A stretch of 5,149 nt of DNA, from positions 1 through 5,149 of the forward strand of contig USCR01000162.1 in NCBI GenBank assembly GCA_900553295.1, read 5' to 3'. Of this stretch, positions 1 through 5,149 are shown piece by piece (the stretch's first letter is position 1; every line of letters starts with the position of its first letter). Under the pieces are notes generated by a model. The model did not search any database and had not been told where the DNA came from. It saw only the letters and a program-made list of their open reading frames with translations. Source of the DNA: an uncultured Eubacteriales bacterium (GTDB lineage: Bacteria; Bacillota; Clostridia; Christensenellales; Aristaeellaceae). Position numbers and translations under genes: made by a program.

Positions 1-986
1 GCCGCCGTATCGACAACCAGCTGCGCGGCCGTGCAGGCCGTCAGGGCGACCCCGGCTCCACCCAGTTCTTCATCTCCCTGGAGGACGACCTCATGCGCCT
101 GTTTGGCTCCGAGCGCATCGGTGCCATGGTGGACCGCCTGGGGCTGAAGGATGACGAGCCCCTGGAAGCGGGCATGCTCACCAAGCAGATTGAGAGCGCC
201 CAGAAACGCATTGAGAGCCGTAACTTCGATATTCGTAAACACGTGCTGGAGTACGACAACGTGATGAACCGCCAGCGCGAGGTGATCTATGGCCAGCGCC
301 GCCGGGTGCTCATGGGTGAGGACGTCCACGACTCCATCCTGAAAATGGCGGACAGCGTTATCGATTACGGCATGCAGCACGACTGCGTCAGCGATGAGCC
401 CACCGAATGGGATGTGAAGTCCCTGACCAACTATCTGGAAAACCTCTGCCTGCGCCACGATTTCCTGGCCGCCCAGGATGCGCTCATCAAGGACGGGGAC
501 AAGGAAGGCCTGGTGGCCGCCATGAAGGCCGAGGCACGGGACTTCTATCAGGAGCGGGAACAGCTGCTCACCGGCCTGGGCGTGGATATGCGGGAGTTTG
601 AGCGGGTGATGCTGCTCAGCGCCGTGGATAACCGCTGGATGGATCATATCGACGCCATGGACCAGCTCCGGGATGGCATTGGTTACCGCGCCTATGCCCA
701 GAAGGACCCGGTGGTGGAGTACAAGATCGAGTCCGGGCACATGTTCGACGAACTGATCCACTTTATCCGGGAGGATACCGTACGCCGCATCTATCAGGCG
801 CGGGTGGAGCGCACCCCTGAGCGGGTACAGCAGGCCAAGCCCGTGGAGGCGCACCTGGCGGGTGACCAACCCCGGCAACCCCGCAAAGTATCCGCCTCCC
901 AGAAGGTGGGCCGCAACGAGCCCTGCCCCTGTGGCAGCGGCAAGAAGTACAAGAACTGCTGCGGACGGAATGACGCGCAAGGGTGA
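1..986 (+). CDS. secA: Protein translocase ATPase SecA, C-terminal part (5' end outside the window)
   Basis: SecA is the cytoplasmic motor ATPase that pushes unfolded preproteins through the SecYEG channel. The first full codon is at position 3, and 327 residues are visible of a protein that usually has about 840-900. Seen in order: the end of the second nucleotide-binding domain, with the helicase motif VI region (RRIDNQLRGRAGRQGDPGS, starting at 3); the helical scaffold domain (TKQIESAQKRIESRNFDIRK, then VLEYDNVMNRQREVIYGQRR); the helical wing region; the conserved DPVVEYK segment; a linker; and the C-terminal zinc-binding tail. That tail has the complete CxCx8CC pattern, with Cys codons at 924, 930, 957 and 960, followed by a short GRNDAQG end. 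In known SecA proteins this tail binds zinc and contacts SecB-like partners or lipids. The gene ends with TGA and the next gene follows 44 bases later. No frameshift or missing motif is visible in this portion. Confidence 0.98.
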   Translation, partial: RRIDNQLRGRAGRQGDPGSTQFFISLEDDLMRLFGSERIGAMVDRLGLKDDEPLEAGMLTKQIESAQKRIESRNFDIRKHVLEYDNVMNRQREVIYGQRRRVLMGEDVHDSILKMADSVIDYGMQHDCVSDEPTEWDVKSLTNYLENLCLRHDFLAAQDALIKDGDKEGLVAAMKAEARDFYQEREQLLTGLGVDMREFERVMLLSAVDNRWMDHIDAMDQLRDGIGYRAYAQKDPVVEYKIESGHMFDELIHFIREDTVRRIYQARVERTPERVQQAKPVEAHLAGDQPRQPRKVSASQKVGRNEPCPCGSGKKYKNCCGRNDAQG

Positions 987-1015
987 AGGGACGCGGGCGG
1001 CACGCCGCCGTAGCT

Positions 1016-1021
1016 GGGAGG
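1016..1021 (+). promoter_or_regulatory. Ribosome-binding site of the 47-residue small protein
   Basis: GGGAGG lies nine bases before the ATG at 1031. It selects that ATG over an in-frame GTG at 983 that overlaps the secA stop codon and has no comparable upstream site. A short GC hairpin (about 996-1009, loop CACG) sits just upstream in the secA-small gene spacer. It has no T-run, so it is not a terminator. Confidence 0.7.
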
Positions 1022-1030
1022 CTGCAACCA

Positions 1031-1174
1031 ATGAAAGATAAAAACAGCGCCATACAGGAACAGCCGCAAAATGACGCGCAGGAGGAAGAAAAAAAGAAGC
1101 GCCGCCTGCTCTGGAGCGATATCCTGGATGCCGTAGCCGATCTCATAGACGCGGTGGTGGATTGGTTCAACTGA
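1031..1174 (+). CDS. 47-residue small protein with a C-terminal amphipathic helix, unknown function
   Basis: I do not recognise a named family. The protein has three parts: a polar, Gln/Asn-rich N-terminus (residues 1-17); a charge cluster EEEKKKRR (18-25); and a 22-residue C-terminal helix (26-47) running from LLWSD to DWFN. Within that helix Asp occurs at 30, 33, 37, 40 and 44, which falls within about 80 degrees of a helical wheel. Trp28, Ile31, Leu32, Val35, Leu38, Ile39, Val42, Trp45 and Phe46 cover the opposite face, with Ala and Ser at the borders. There is no signal peptide and no uninterrupted hydrophobic membrane span. The whole protein is acidic (7 Lys/Arg against 11 Asp/Glu). A good ribosome-binding site and snug placement between secA and prfB (gaps 44 and 48 bases) support it as a real gene in the same transcript. 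Membrane-surface attachment or helix pairing with a partner is inference only. Confidence 0.72.
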   Translation: MKDKNSAIQEQPQNDAQEEEKKKRRLLWSDILDAVADLIDAVVDWFN

Positions 1175-1222
1175 TCCGGCGCGCGTCTTCACCCGACCGA
1201 ACAGATGGAATGAGGGAATACC

Positions 1223-2323
1223 ATGATTGAGCTGGAACAATATCAAACCGATGTGGCAAACGTCCGCCAGCAGATCCTTACCGCGGGGGAGGCCCTGCAG
1301 GTGGGGCACATGCGCGAGCAGATTGACGAGCTCAGCGAAGAGATGAATCAGCCGGAATTCTGGAATGACCTGGAGCGCTCCACCAAGGTAAACCAGAAGC
1401 TGGGTCACTTGAAAAACCGCCTCAACCACTATGAGAAACTGCTCTCCACCGCCGACGATATCGAGGTTATGATCTCCCTGGCCAAGGAAGAAAATGACGA
1501 GAGCATGGTGCAGGAGGTGGGCACGGAGCTGCAAAAGCTCAAGGAGCAGGCCGACGCCCTGGAGCTGGAGACGCTCATGCGCGGGGATTACGATGACTGC
1601 GACGCCATCCTTTCCCTGCACGCGGGGGCCGGCGGCACCGAAGCCCAGGACTGGACGCAGATGCTGTACCGCATGTATACCCGTTATTGCGAGAAAATGG
1701 GCTTTCAGGTGAAGCTGCTGGACCTGCTGGAAGGGGACGAGGCGGGCATCAAGTCTGTCTCCTTCCAGGTGAGCGGCGACCATGCCTATGGCTATTTGCG
1801 GGGGGAAAAGGGCGTGCACCGGCTGGTGCGCATCAGTCCCTTTGACGCCAACGCCCGGCGGCATACCTCCTTCTCCTCCCTGGACGTGGCGCCCATCCTG
1901 GAGGACGACAACGACGATATCGAAATCAATATGAAGGATGTGCGGGTGGATACCTACCACTCCAGCGGCGCGGGCGGTCAGAACGTGAACAAGACCAGCT
2001 CCGCCGTGCGAATGACCCACTATCCCACGGGCATCGTGGTGGCCTGCCAAACCGAGCGGGATCAGGTGCAAAACCGCGCTACTTGCTTGAAAATGCTGAA
2101 AGCCCGTCTGCTGGAATTGCGGGAGCGGGAAAAGGAACAGCAAATGGCGGACATCAAGGGCGAAATGAAAAAGATTGAGTGGGGCAGCCAGATCCGCTCC
2201 TATGTTTTCCAGCCCTACACCATGGTCAAGGATCACCGTACCGGGTACGAAGTGGGCGCCATTGACGATGTGATGGACGGAAACCTGGAGGGGTTCGTCA
2301 CTGCCTACCTGAAAATGCAGTAA
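1223..2323 (+). CDS. prfB: Peptide chain release factor 2 (RF2), with no programmed frameshift
   Basis: RF2 recognises UAA and UGA stop codons in the ribosomal A site and triggers hydrolysis of peptidyl-tRNA in the cytoplasm. The 366-residue product has the normal family length. It shows the N-terminal coiled domain (EQIDELSEEMNQPEFWND, 32-49), the AGAGGTEAQDW core segment (134-144), the SPF stop-codon recognition tripeptide at 205-207 that distinguishes RF2 from RF1 (PxT), and the catalytic GGQ at 251-253 in SSGAGGQNVNK. In many bacteria prfB is interrupted near codon 26 by UGA in a CUUUGA shift site. Here codons 24-28 read straight through (ALQVG) and the frame is open from ATG to TAA, so that autoregulatory device is absent. 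The start at 1223 is preceded by TGAGGG (1211-1216) at a spacing of six. secA-prfB adjacency is common in Bacillota. The other candidate, RF1, is excluded by the SPF motif. Confidence 0.98.
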   Translation: MIELEQYQTDVANVRQQILTAGEALQVGHMREQIDELSEEMNQPEFWNDLERSTKVNQKLGHLKNRLNHYEKLLSTADDIEVMISLAKEENDESMVQEVGTELQKLKEQADALELETLMRGDYDDCDAILSLHAGAGGTEAQDWTQMLYRMYTRYCEKMGFQVKLLDLLEGDEAGIKSVSFQVSGDHAYGYLRGEKGVHRLVRISPFDANARRHTSFSSLDVAPILEDDNDDIEINMKDVRVDTYHSSGAGGQNVNKTSSAVRMTHYPTGIVVACQTERDQVQNRATCLKMLKARLLELREREKEQQMADIKGEMKKIEWGSQIRSYVFQPYTMVKDHRTGYEVGAIDDVMDGNLEGFVTAYLKMQ

Positions 2324-2330
2324 GGATTTT

Positions 2331-2375
2331 CCCGGCGGCGCGAAATGCGCCCGCCCGGGAGGATACCCGGAGGGC
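2331..2375 (+). promoter_or_regulatory. Two competing RNA hairpins over the ribosome-binding site of the Lit homologue
   Basis: Hairpin A pairs 2331-2341 (CCCGGCGGCGC) with 2347-2359 (GCGCCCGCCCGGG) around a GAAAT loop, giving 11 base pairs with single bulged C residues at 2352 and 2356. Hairpin B pairs GCCCGGG (2353-2359) with CCC (2366-2368) and GGGC (2372-2375), or in a simpler form 2355-2359 with 2366-2370. It would bury the GGAGGG ribosome-binding site at 2369-2374. Both use bases 2353-2359, so they cannot form together. Hairpin A lacks a T-run on either strand and is not an intrinsic terminator. A regulatory role is inference; the stretch may simply be a GC-rich intergenic RNA structure. 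Confidence 0.35.
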
Positions 2376-2380
2376 TTTGC

Positions 2381-3109
2381 ATGAGAATACTTCGCCGGAT
2401 GCTTGGGGCGGTGCTGGCTATCAGCGCCGCCCTGGCGCTTTTGACCCTGCTTACCGACGCGTTGGCTGGCAGCGCGCAACTGATGCTTTCGCTGATGGAG
2501 CGGTACGCGCCGCCGGAAAACACAGGCCTGGCCGCGGAGGACTATCCGCAGGCGGCAGCGATGATTGCGGGCTATCTCTCCGGGGAAACAGACACCTTCC
2601 AGCTCAGTGCCACGGTGAACGGCACGGAAACGGAGGAGGCCTTTGGCTCCAGGGAGCAGACGCATATGGCCGACGTGCGTGGGCTGTTTCAGCTGGACCG
2701 TGCGGTGGCGCTGGGGGCCGTGGCGCTGTCCTTGCTGTGCGTGACGGTATGCTATGTGCTCCGCCGCCCGGACCGGCAGGCGCTTCGGGGCTTTCGGGAT
2801 GGATTGCGGGGGATGCTCACGGTGCTGGCGGCGCTAATGGTGTGGGGAGCGGTGGAGTTCGACTCCCTGTTCATCCTGTTCCATCGCCTGGCCTTCACCA
2901 ATGACCTATGGCTGCTGAACCCGGAGACGGATCTGCTGATCCGCCTGATGCCCACGGATTTCTTTGTGCACTACGCCGCGCTCATTGGCGGCAGCTGGCT
3001 GGGCGGGCTGTGCCTGGCGGAGGCGGGGGTTGAACTGTTCCTGCGCCGGGGCGGTGCCGGATGGCGGAGCGCGATACAAAAAGGAGACAAAAGCAAACAT
3101 GGACAATGA
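2381..3109 (+). CDS. DUF1461/TIGR01906 integral membrane protein, Lit-type lipoprotein intramolecular transacylase homologue
   Basis: In characterised members (Lit of Enterococcus and Bacillus) this family moves an acyl chain from the diacylglyceryl group to the N-terminal cysteine of lipoproteins, giving lyso-form lipoproteins at the membrane. The 242-residue product has four hydrophobic segments (about 7-28, 106-127, 146-168 and 194-223). A roughly 75-residue loop between the first two is expected outside the cell. Family signatures are clear: THMADV (94-99) closes that loop, and FHRLAFTNDLWLLNP (167-181) is followed by TDLLIRLMPTDFF. His95 and His168 are 73 residues apart, matching as far as I recall the two histidines implicated in Lit catalysis. 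ATG 2381 is chosen because GGAGGG lies six bases upstream; ATG 2345 is in frame but has no such site and would add a Pro/Gly-rich leader. The 3' end overlaps tsaD by 11 bases if tsaD starts at 3099. Family membership is secure. Enzymatic activity and substrate are inferred, so no symbol is given. Confidence 0.87.
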   Translation: MRILRRMLGAVLAISAALALLTLLTDALAGSAQLMLSLMERYAPPENTGLAAEDYPQAAAMIAGYLSGETDTFQLSATVNGTETEEAFGSREQTHMADVRGLFQLDRAVALGAVALSLLCVTVCYVLRRPDRQALRGFRDGLRGMLTVLAALMVWGAVEFDSLFILFHRLAFTNDLWLLNPETDLLIRLMPTDFFVHYAALIGGSWLGGLCLAEAGVELFLRRGGAGWRSAIQKGDKSKHGQ

Positions 3110-4145
3110 AAAGCAGCTTGCGGCGCTGCGGGAGAAGGAGCAGGTGCGCATCCTGGCCCTGGAATCCTCCTGCGATGAAACTGCCGCCGCGGTGATTGAG
3201 AACGGGCGGCGCATCCTCTCCAATGTGGTGTTTTCACAGATTGACCTGCACGCGCTGTACGGCGGGGTAGTGCCGGAAATTGCCAGCCGGGCCCATGTGG
3301 AGGCATGCGACCGGGTGGTGGACCAGGCGCTGGAGCAGGCGGGCCTGACCCTGCAGGAGGTGGACGCCTGTGCCGTAACCTATGGCCCCGGGCTGGTGGG
3401 CGCGCTGCTTACCGGAGTGAGCTGCATGAAGGGCCTGAGCTATGCCGCGGGCAAGCCGCTGATCCCCGTCAACCATATTGAGGGTCACGTTTCCGCCAAT
3501 TACCTGACGTATCCGGAGCTGGAGCCGCCCTTTGTGTGCCTGGTGGTGTCCGGGGGCCACAGCCATCTGGTGGAGGTGCGGGACTACGGGGAATACCGCC
3601 TGCTGGGTCAGACCATGGACGACGCGGCGGGGGAAGCCTTTGATAAGGCGGCACGTGTGCTGGGCCTGCCCTATCCCGGCGGCCCTACCCTGGACAAACT
3701 TGCGGAAGAGGGCAATCCTCATGCCATGACCCTGCCCACGCCGCATCCCGAAGGCCGGTATGATTACAGCTTCAGCGGCCTGAAAACCGCCTTTCTCAAT
3801 GCCGCGCACAAAATGACCCAGCGCGGGGAGGAGCTTCCCCGGGCGGACATGGCCGCGTCCTTCCGCTGGGCAGTGGTGTCCAGCCTGACGGAAAAGGCGG
3901 TACTGGCGGCCAAGGAAACCCATGCCAAGGCTCTGGCCATGGCCGGAGGGGTATCCGCCAACCGCCTGCTGCGGCGGATGATGCAGGAAAAATGCGACGC
4001 CGCGGGCATCCCGCTGTACATGCCACGGCTGGACCTGTGCACGGACAACGCGGCCATGATAGGTTCCGCCGCCTACTACCGCCTGCGCAAGGGAGAACTG
4101 GCGGAGCTGACCTTAAACGCCGTACCCGGTCTTCGGCTGCTGTGA
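3099..4145 (+). CDS. tsaD: tRNA N6-adenosine threonylcarbamoyltransferase TsaD
   Basis: TsaD, with TsaB and TsaE, transfers the threonylcarbamoyl group from threonylcarbamoyl-AMP to A37 of tRNAs reading ANN codons, making t6A. It belongs to the Kae1/Qri7/YgjD family of ASKHA-fold proteins. The 348-residue product shows LALESSCDETAAAV (19-32), GGVVPEIASRAHVE (55-68), the metal-binding HIEGH (His126, His130), SGGH (151-154), DDAAGEAFDKAARVLGLPYPGG (174-195), FSFSGLK-type YSFSGLKTA (223-231), AGGVSANR (282-289) and CTDNAAMIG (314-322), whose Asp316 is the third metal ligand. All key residues are present. ATG 3099 has AAGGAG (3081-3086) twelve bases upstream, a long spacing. GTG 3144 would give a 333-residue protein starting MRILALESSCDET. 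tsaB and tsaE are not in the window. It follows the Lit homologue with overlap and is 41 bases before the next gene. Confidence 0.97.
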   Translation: MDNEKQLAALREKEQVRILALESSCDETAAAVIENGRRILSNVVFSQIDLHALYGGVVPEIASRAHVEACDRVVDQALEQAGLTLQEVDACAVTYGPGLVGALLTGVSCMKGLSYAAGKPLIPVNHIEGHVSANYLTYPELEPPFVCLVVSGGHSHLVEVRDYGEYRLLGQTMDDAAGEAFDKAARVLGLPYPGGPTLDKLAEEGNPHAMTLPTPHPEGRYDYSFSGLKTAFLNAAHKMTQRGEELPRADMAASFRWAVVSSLTEKAVLAAKETHAKALAMAGGVSANRLLRRMMQEKCDAAGIPLYMPRLDLCTDNAAMIGSAAYYRLRKGELAELTLNAVPGLRLL

Positions 4146-4186
4146 TACTGGACAACCAACGAGCAGAAAGGAAAAGCGGGATAAAC

Positions 4187-5014
4187 ATGGATGCTTTGAT
4201 ACAGCGCGCGGTGGATGCCCTGCGCGCATGCCCCTTTATTGCAGGCATTGTTCTGGGCGGCTCCAGAGCCACAGGCATGGCTACCGAGAACTCCGACGTG
4301 GACATCGGGGTTTATTACCGCCACGGGCAGCTGAACGCCGAAATGCTCAGCCGTCTGGCGCAGGAGCTGGATGATCAGCACCGGGAAAACCTGGTGTGCG
4401 GGGAAGGGGGCTGGGGCCCCTGGGTAAACTGCGGCGGTTGGCTGGTGATGGACGGTGTACATGTGGACCTGATCCTGCGAGATATGGATCGGGTGCAGGA
4501 GGTGGTGGAGCGCACCGACCGGGGTGAGTTTTCCGCGCACTACCAAACCGGACATCCCCATGCCTTCCTGGACGTGATGTACCGGGGAGAGCTGGCCAGC
4601 TGCCAGCTGCTGTACGCTGCGGACCCGGAATTTTCCGCCCTGAAGTCCCGGGCGGAAAACTATCCCATCCCCTTGCAGCGGGCGCTGATGCAGTTCTTCC
4701 TGTTTGAGGCGGAGTTCTCCTGCGCATTGGCGGAAAAAAACCTGCCCAACGGCGACCTGTACTACTTCACCGGGCATCTGTTCCGGGCGGCATCGGCGCT
4801 GAATCAGGCGCTGTTTGCCCGCAATGCCCAATGGTGCCTGAATGAAAAGAAAGCCATTTTCCGCATTGACGGCTTTCCCATGCATCCTCAGTCCTATGCC
4901 GCGCGCATGAACCACATCTTTACGCTCCTAGGCACATCGCCCCAACAAGCCCTTACTACCCTGCAAACCCTCCGTCAGGAGACTATTGCTCTGTGCCACC
5001 TTCCCAACGCATAA
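4187..5014 (+). CDS. Nucleotidyltransferase-fold (MNT-like) protein, substrate unknown
   Basis: This soluble 275-residue protein carries the N-terminal signature of the polymerase-beta-like nucleotidyltransferase superfamily: GGSRATG (24-30) followed by SDVDIGVYY (36-44), with Asp37 and Asp39 as the expected metal ligands and Asp94 in HVDLILRD (92-99) as the likely third carboxylate. The segments GGWGPWVNCGGWLV (74-87) and AHYQTGHPHAF (117-127) look characteristic of a widespread but uncharacterised bacterial branch. Residues from about 145 onward are mainly helical and contain LFRAASALNQALFARN near 204-219. The complete catalytic triad suggests an active transferase of nucleotidyl groups onto a small molecule, RNA or protein. 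Relation to aminoglycoside nucleotidyltransferases is only at the fold level, and resistance should not be assumed. No partner HEPN antitoxin/toxin gene is adjacent. ATG 4187 is preferred because upstream in-frame codons overlap tsaD. AAAGGA (4167-4172) or GCGGG (4176-4180) could bind the ribosome. It is the last gene before the terminator. Confidence 0.85.
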   Translation: MDALIQRAVDALRACPFIAGIVLGGSRATGMATENSDVDIGVYYRHGQLNAEMLSRLAQELDDQHRENLVCGEGGWGPWVNCGGWLVMDGVHVDLILRDMDRVQEVVERTDRGEFSAHYQTGHPHAFLDVMYRGELASCQLLYAADPEFSALKSRAENYPIPLQRALMQFFLFEAEFSCALAEKNLPNGDLYYFTGHLFRAASALNQALFARNAQWCLNEKKAIFRIDGFPMHPQSYAARMNHIFTLLGTSPQQALTTLQTLRQETIALCHLPNA

Positions 5015-5018
5015 GCAA

Positions 5019-5066
5019 AGCGCCGCTTTCCTCCTGCCATTCCGGCGGGAAAGCGGCGCTCTTTTT
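5019..5066 (+). terminator. Strong intrinsic terminator ending the secA-to-nucleotidyltransferase unit
   Basis: A perfect 13-base-pair stem joins AGCGCCGCTTTCC (5019-5031) to GGAAAGCGGCGCT (5048-5060), with a small inner GCC/GGC pairing (5036-5038 with 5044-5046) in the 16-base loop. CTTTTTC follows at 5061-5067. It begins five bases after the nucleotidyltransferase stop codon. On the minus strand the same stem is followed by TTGCTTA, a weak T-rich stretch, so it may also serve a convergent gene. Confidence 0.93.
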
Positions 5067-5072
5067 CATGTT

Positions 5073-5149
5073 TCAGCGCGCGGCGGCATCCTGGGCATCC
5101 ACAGGCACCCTACGCTGCTTTTCGGGAGAGCGCGAGAGGGGCTTTTCTC
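5073..5149 (-). CDS. Possible C-terminal end of a convergent gene (partial, unidentified)
   Basis: On the minus strand one frame is open from the window edge to a TGA at 5073-5075 and reads EKPLSRSPEKQRRVPVDAQD followed by AAAR: a polar, charged tail of 24 residues. It would end just before the shared terminator stem, which is the usual layout for convergent genes. No family can be recognised from so little, and a second minus frame and one plus frame are also open through this short stretch. The call rests mainly on position and composition. Confidence 0.3.
   Translation of the reverse strand, partial: EKPLSRSPEKQRRVPVDAQDAAAR

Noticed and set aside
983..1030. Upstream GTG start for the small protein, overlapping the secA stop
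   Set aside because: There is no proper ribosome-binding site. It would add a Gly/Arg/Ala-rich leader, while ATG 1031 has GGGAGG at ideal spacing.
2331..2359. GC-rich hairpin after prfB as an intrinsic terminator
   Set aside because: No T-run follows the stem on either strand, and the next gene starts 21 bases later on the same strand.
794..2665. Very long minus-strand open frame (623 codons) opposite secA, the small gene, prfB and the Lit homologue
   Set aside because: It runs antisense to well-identified genes and has low-information, His/Gln/Leu/Arg-rich content with no recognisable domain. Long antisense frames are expected in GC-rich coding DNA.
3234..3923. Minus-strand open frame of 229 codons opposite tsaD
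   Set aside because: It is fully antisense to conserved tsaD codons and has no domain or ribosome-binding site evidence.
4076..4915. Minus-strand open frame of 279 codons opposite the nucleotidyltransferase gene
   Set aside because: It mirrors the reading frame of a conserved + strand gene and its translation matches no family I recognise.
4187..5014. Reading the nucleotidyltransferase as an aminoglycoside or lincosamide resistance enzyme, or as the MNT half of a HEPN/MNT toxin-antitoxin pair
   Set aside because: Only fold-level motifs are shared, no HEPN gene is adjacent, and the gene sits among housekeeping genes.
5068..5149. Plus-strand ATG frame open to the window edge after the terminator
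   Set aside because: It starts within bases of the terminator T-run, with no ribosome-binding site and no promoter in view. Its translation is unconvincing.

Overview
The window is a stretch of GC-rich bacterial chromosome (roughly 60% GC by eye). It most resembles a Clostridia-type Bacillota genome, perhaps a gut lineage. The grounds are the secA-prfB adjacency, a Lit/DUF1461-type membrane protein (a family known mainly from Gram-positive Bacillota), purine-rich Shine-Dalgarno sites and Firmicutes-like protein sequences. The exact taxon cannot be read from the window. There are no mobile elements, tRNA or rRNA genes, or CRISPR arrays.

Almost everything lies on the + strand in what looks like one transcription unit, with gaps of 41 to 57 bases or an overlap. 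In order it holds: the 3' end of secA (1-986, cut by the window edge); a 47-residue small protein with a strikingly regular amphipathic C-terminal helix (1031-1174); prfB, peptide chain release factor 2 (1223-2323), which lacks the usual programmed frameshift; a four-helix membrane protein of the DUF1461/TIGR01906 family, homologous to the lipoprotein intramolecular transacylase Lit (2381-3109); tsaD, the tRNA t6A synthesis protein (3099-4145); and a soluble nucleotidyltransferase-fold protein of unknown substrate (4187-5014). A strong intrinsic terminator at 5019-5066 closes the unit. The last ~75 bases may hold the C-terminus of a convergent minus-strand gene.

Functionally the unit mixes protein export and lipoprotein modification (SecA, the Lit homologue) with translation fidelity and termination (RF2, TsaD). 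Four of the six genes end in UGA, which RF2 reads. Most of this is housekeeping. The parts that deserve a second look are the 47-residue amphipathic protein, the Lit homologue placed beside secA, two mutually exclusive hairpins over the Lit-homologue ribosome-binding site, the uninterrupted prfB and the uncharacterised nucleotidyltransferase. I see no clear evidence of a wholly new multi-gene system.
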